NCBI RefSeq assembly: GCF_965198245.1
Contig: NZ_OZ240249.1
Location: 2,418,001-2,482,000 of the forward strand
Origin: Poriferisodalis sp965198245
Lineage (GTDB): Bacteria; Actinomycetota; Acidimicrobiia; Acidimicrobiales; Poriferisodalaceae
Reading direction: 5' to 3'
DNA: 64,000 nucleotides
Shown piece by piece: positions 62,911-64,000 of this stretch (position 1 is the stretch's first letter; the number at the start of each line of letters is the position of its first letter). The position numbers and the translations under genes are program-made. Under the pieces are notes generated by a model, which was not told the origin of the DNA, searched no databases, and worked only from the letters and a program-made list of their open reading frames with translations.

Positions 62911-63735
62911 ATGGGGGCACTGTTCGGTCTGCTCACCTCAGTGAGCATCGGCACCAGCGACCTGTTCGGACGCCGTGTGGTGATGCGGTGCCACGTCCTC
63001 TCGGCGATGATCACGTTTCAGGGCACCGCAGCGATCATCTCGCTCGCAATCGTGCCCTTCGTTCCAGGATCGTTCGCCAGCGACGACTTCCTGCGCGGCC
63101 TGGTCTCGGGCGTCGGCTTGGGCACGGGTCTTGCCTGCTACTACACATCGCTGGATCGGGCCGGGTCGGCAGTGGCTGCACCGATCGTCGCCACGCTGTC
63201 AGCCGTCATCCCGTTCGCCTACACCACGCTGCGAGGCCACGACCCGCCGCTCATCGCCATCGTCGGCGCGGCGGTGGCTTTCGGAGGCCTTGGACTGGTG
63301 ACCGCCGGGGGCACCCGCGGCACTCACGTGGCGACCGGAACGGCATGGGCACTGGTGTCGGGTCTCGCGTACGGGGTGGGACTCGGGATCCTGGTGGACC
63401 TCTCCGAGAGCTCGGGTGCCTGGCCGGGAGTCGGGCAACGGCTCTCCTCGGTGGCGGCCATGGCTGCGCTGGTTGCGATCCGCCGATTGCCGGCACTGCC
63501 TCCGCCCGAGGTGATGGGCTACGCCGTGCTGACGGGAATCGCTAGCGCCGGTGCCACCATCTTCTTCATCGTCGGCATCTGGTTCGACGCGCCGGCAACC
63601 GTCGTGGGCGCGTCCATGTTCCCGGTGATGAGCGTCCTCGTCGGCCGGGCCGCCTACAACGATCCCATCAACATGCGCCAAGCCATCGGCATCGCCGCTG
63701 CCGTGGTGGGCGTCGCTGCCGTCGTCGCGTCCTGA
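62911..63735 (+). CDS. EamA/DMT-family transporter
   Basis: A 274-aa membrane protein with about ten short helices and an internal two-fold repeat, as in EamA (drug/metabolite) transporters. Segments include FGLLTSVSIGTSDLFGRRVV, AAPIVATLSAVIPFAYTTL and the second-half SMFPVMSVLVGRAAYNDPIN with a terminal helix AIGIAAAVVGVAAVVAS. ATG 62911 starts 26 nt after the MFS gene on the same strand. The substrate is unknown. From 63736 to 63829 nothing else is seen. Confidence 0.85.
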   Translation: MGALFGLLTSVSIGTSDLFGRRVVMRCHVLSAMITFQGTAAIISLAIVPFVPGSFASDDFLRGLVSGVGLGTGLACYYTSLDRAGSAVAAPIVATLSAVIPFAYTTLRGHDPPLIAIVGAAVAFGGLGLVTAGGTRGTHVATGTAWALVSGLAYGVGLGILVDLSESSGAWPGVGQRLSSVAAMAALVAIRRLPALPPPEVMGYAVLTGIASAGATIFFIVGIWFDAPATVVGASMFPVMSVLVGRAAYNDPINMRQAIGIAAAVVGVAAVVAS

Positions 63736-63829
63736 GCTGTCTCAGCTCGCCGAAAGCGGTCTGTCCGCAGTCGCACGTGACAGCGCGAGGGCCGCCTCGA
63801 GCATCGATGCCCAGCGCCCCGCACCAGAT

Positions 63830-64000
63830 TCAGGATTCGACGTGCAGCACCCGTTCGTCTTCGAAAGGAGGCGGGATGAGGTCTTCGTACATCGCTGGGT
63901 CGGGCTTGTACACGCCGAACACGCCGTCGCGCGAATAGGCCACGCCCGTGCCTGTCTGGTAGGCGATCAGATGCGCCTGTTTCGCTGCCCGGATGAGTGA
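63830..64000 (-). CDS. 3' end of a gene running off the window (unidentified)
   Basis: Fifty-six C-terminal codons ending ...FGVYKPDPAMYEDLIPPPF... and VLHVES-stop (TGA 63830-63832 on the minus strand). The frame is open to the window edge, and composition is like neighbouring genes. I do not recognise the family from this piece. It converges on the EamA transporter. Confidence 0.6.
   Translation of the reverse strand, partial: SLIRAAKQAHLIAYQTGTGVAYSRDGVFGVYKPDPAMYEDLIPPPFEDERVLHVES

Noticed and set aside
1..64000. tRNA, rRNA or other structured RNA genes
   Set aside because: None could be recognised by eye; a tRNAscan/Infernal run would settle this.

Overview
The window is high-GC chromosomal DNA from an actinobacterium. 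Supporting signs are a bacterial proteasome activator, F420-type LLM oxidoreductases, DUF222/HNH proteins, many GTG/TTG starts and stop/start-overlapping operons. I infer a member of Acidimicrobiia, possibly host- or sponge-associated: the large secreted proteins at 35-46 kb use module types I associate with such bacteria, but the sequence alone does not prove the lineage.

Layout. 0-5.5 kb: housekeeping genes (ileS on the minus strand; a DksA-like gene, lspA and rluD as an overlapping plus-strand operon). 5.7-12.8 kb: an Rrf2 regulator, a phosphodiesterase, a proteasome activator, a nitroreductase, a DUF35/thiolase pair and an LLM oxidoreductase. 13-16.5 kb: a DUF222/HNH gene split by an IS256-family element. 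16.9-20.5 kb: a minus-strand operon of an SCO6745-like gene, glnS and an SDR. 20.6-25.5 kb: an SRPBCC protein, a lipoprotein HNH nuclease, a second DUF222/HNH protein, a DUF1761-like protein and a FitAB/VapBC-type toxin-antitoxin pair. 26-34.8 kb: a phosphotransferase fusion, PhyH, a dihydroorotase-like enzyme, a CaiB/BaiF CoA-transferase, a SerA-like dehydrogenase and a Fic protein. 35-46.3 kb: three large secreted repeat proteins produced by nested tandem duplications. Two of them have long poly-C tracts just upstream of the start codon. 46.6-48.6 kb: a membrane-protein gene broken by an IS3-family element. 48.6-61.4 kb: a one-carbon oxidation cluster. 61.4-64 kb: two transporters and a partial gene.

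The best find is the one-carbon cluster. It holds MetF, formate-THF ligase, a dimethylglycine/sarcosine dehydrogenase with a THF-binding GcvT half, EtfBA, an IclR regulator and a three-gene NAD-linked formate dehydrogenase. The formate dehydrogenase catalytic gene has an in-frame TGA exactly at the active-site position (SCNRT-U-HAPSV). It is followed by a SECIS-like hairpin with a GGUCU loop at the same spacing as in E. coli fdhF, so it should be a selenoprotein. Its N-terminal Fe4S4 domain is missing and sits instead on the C-terminus of the third gene, so the subunit is split and permuted. A 25-bp operator-like sequence is shared between the demethylase promoter and the iclR/fdh intergenic region, suggesting one IclR regulon. 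Together these genes would oxidise N-methyl groups through methylene-THF and formate to CO2 and return electrons to ETF and NAD.

A second theme is repeat biology. Short tandem repeats of 14-72 bp are frequent and often start at the stop codon (ileS, thiolase, caiB, DUF1524 nuclease) or start codon (DUF35 gene) of a gene. Others expand in frame inside conserved enzymes. A ~120-bp intergenic element with a nested hairpin occurs at four loci.
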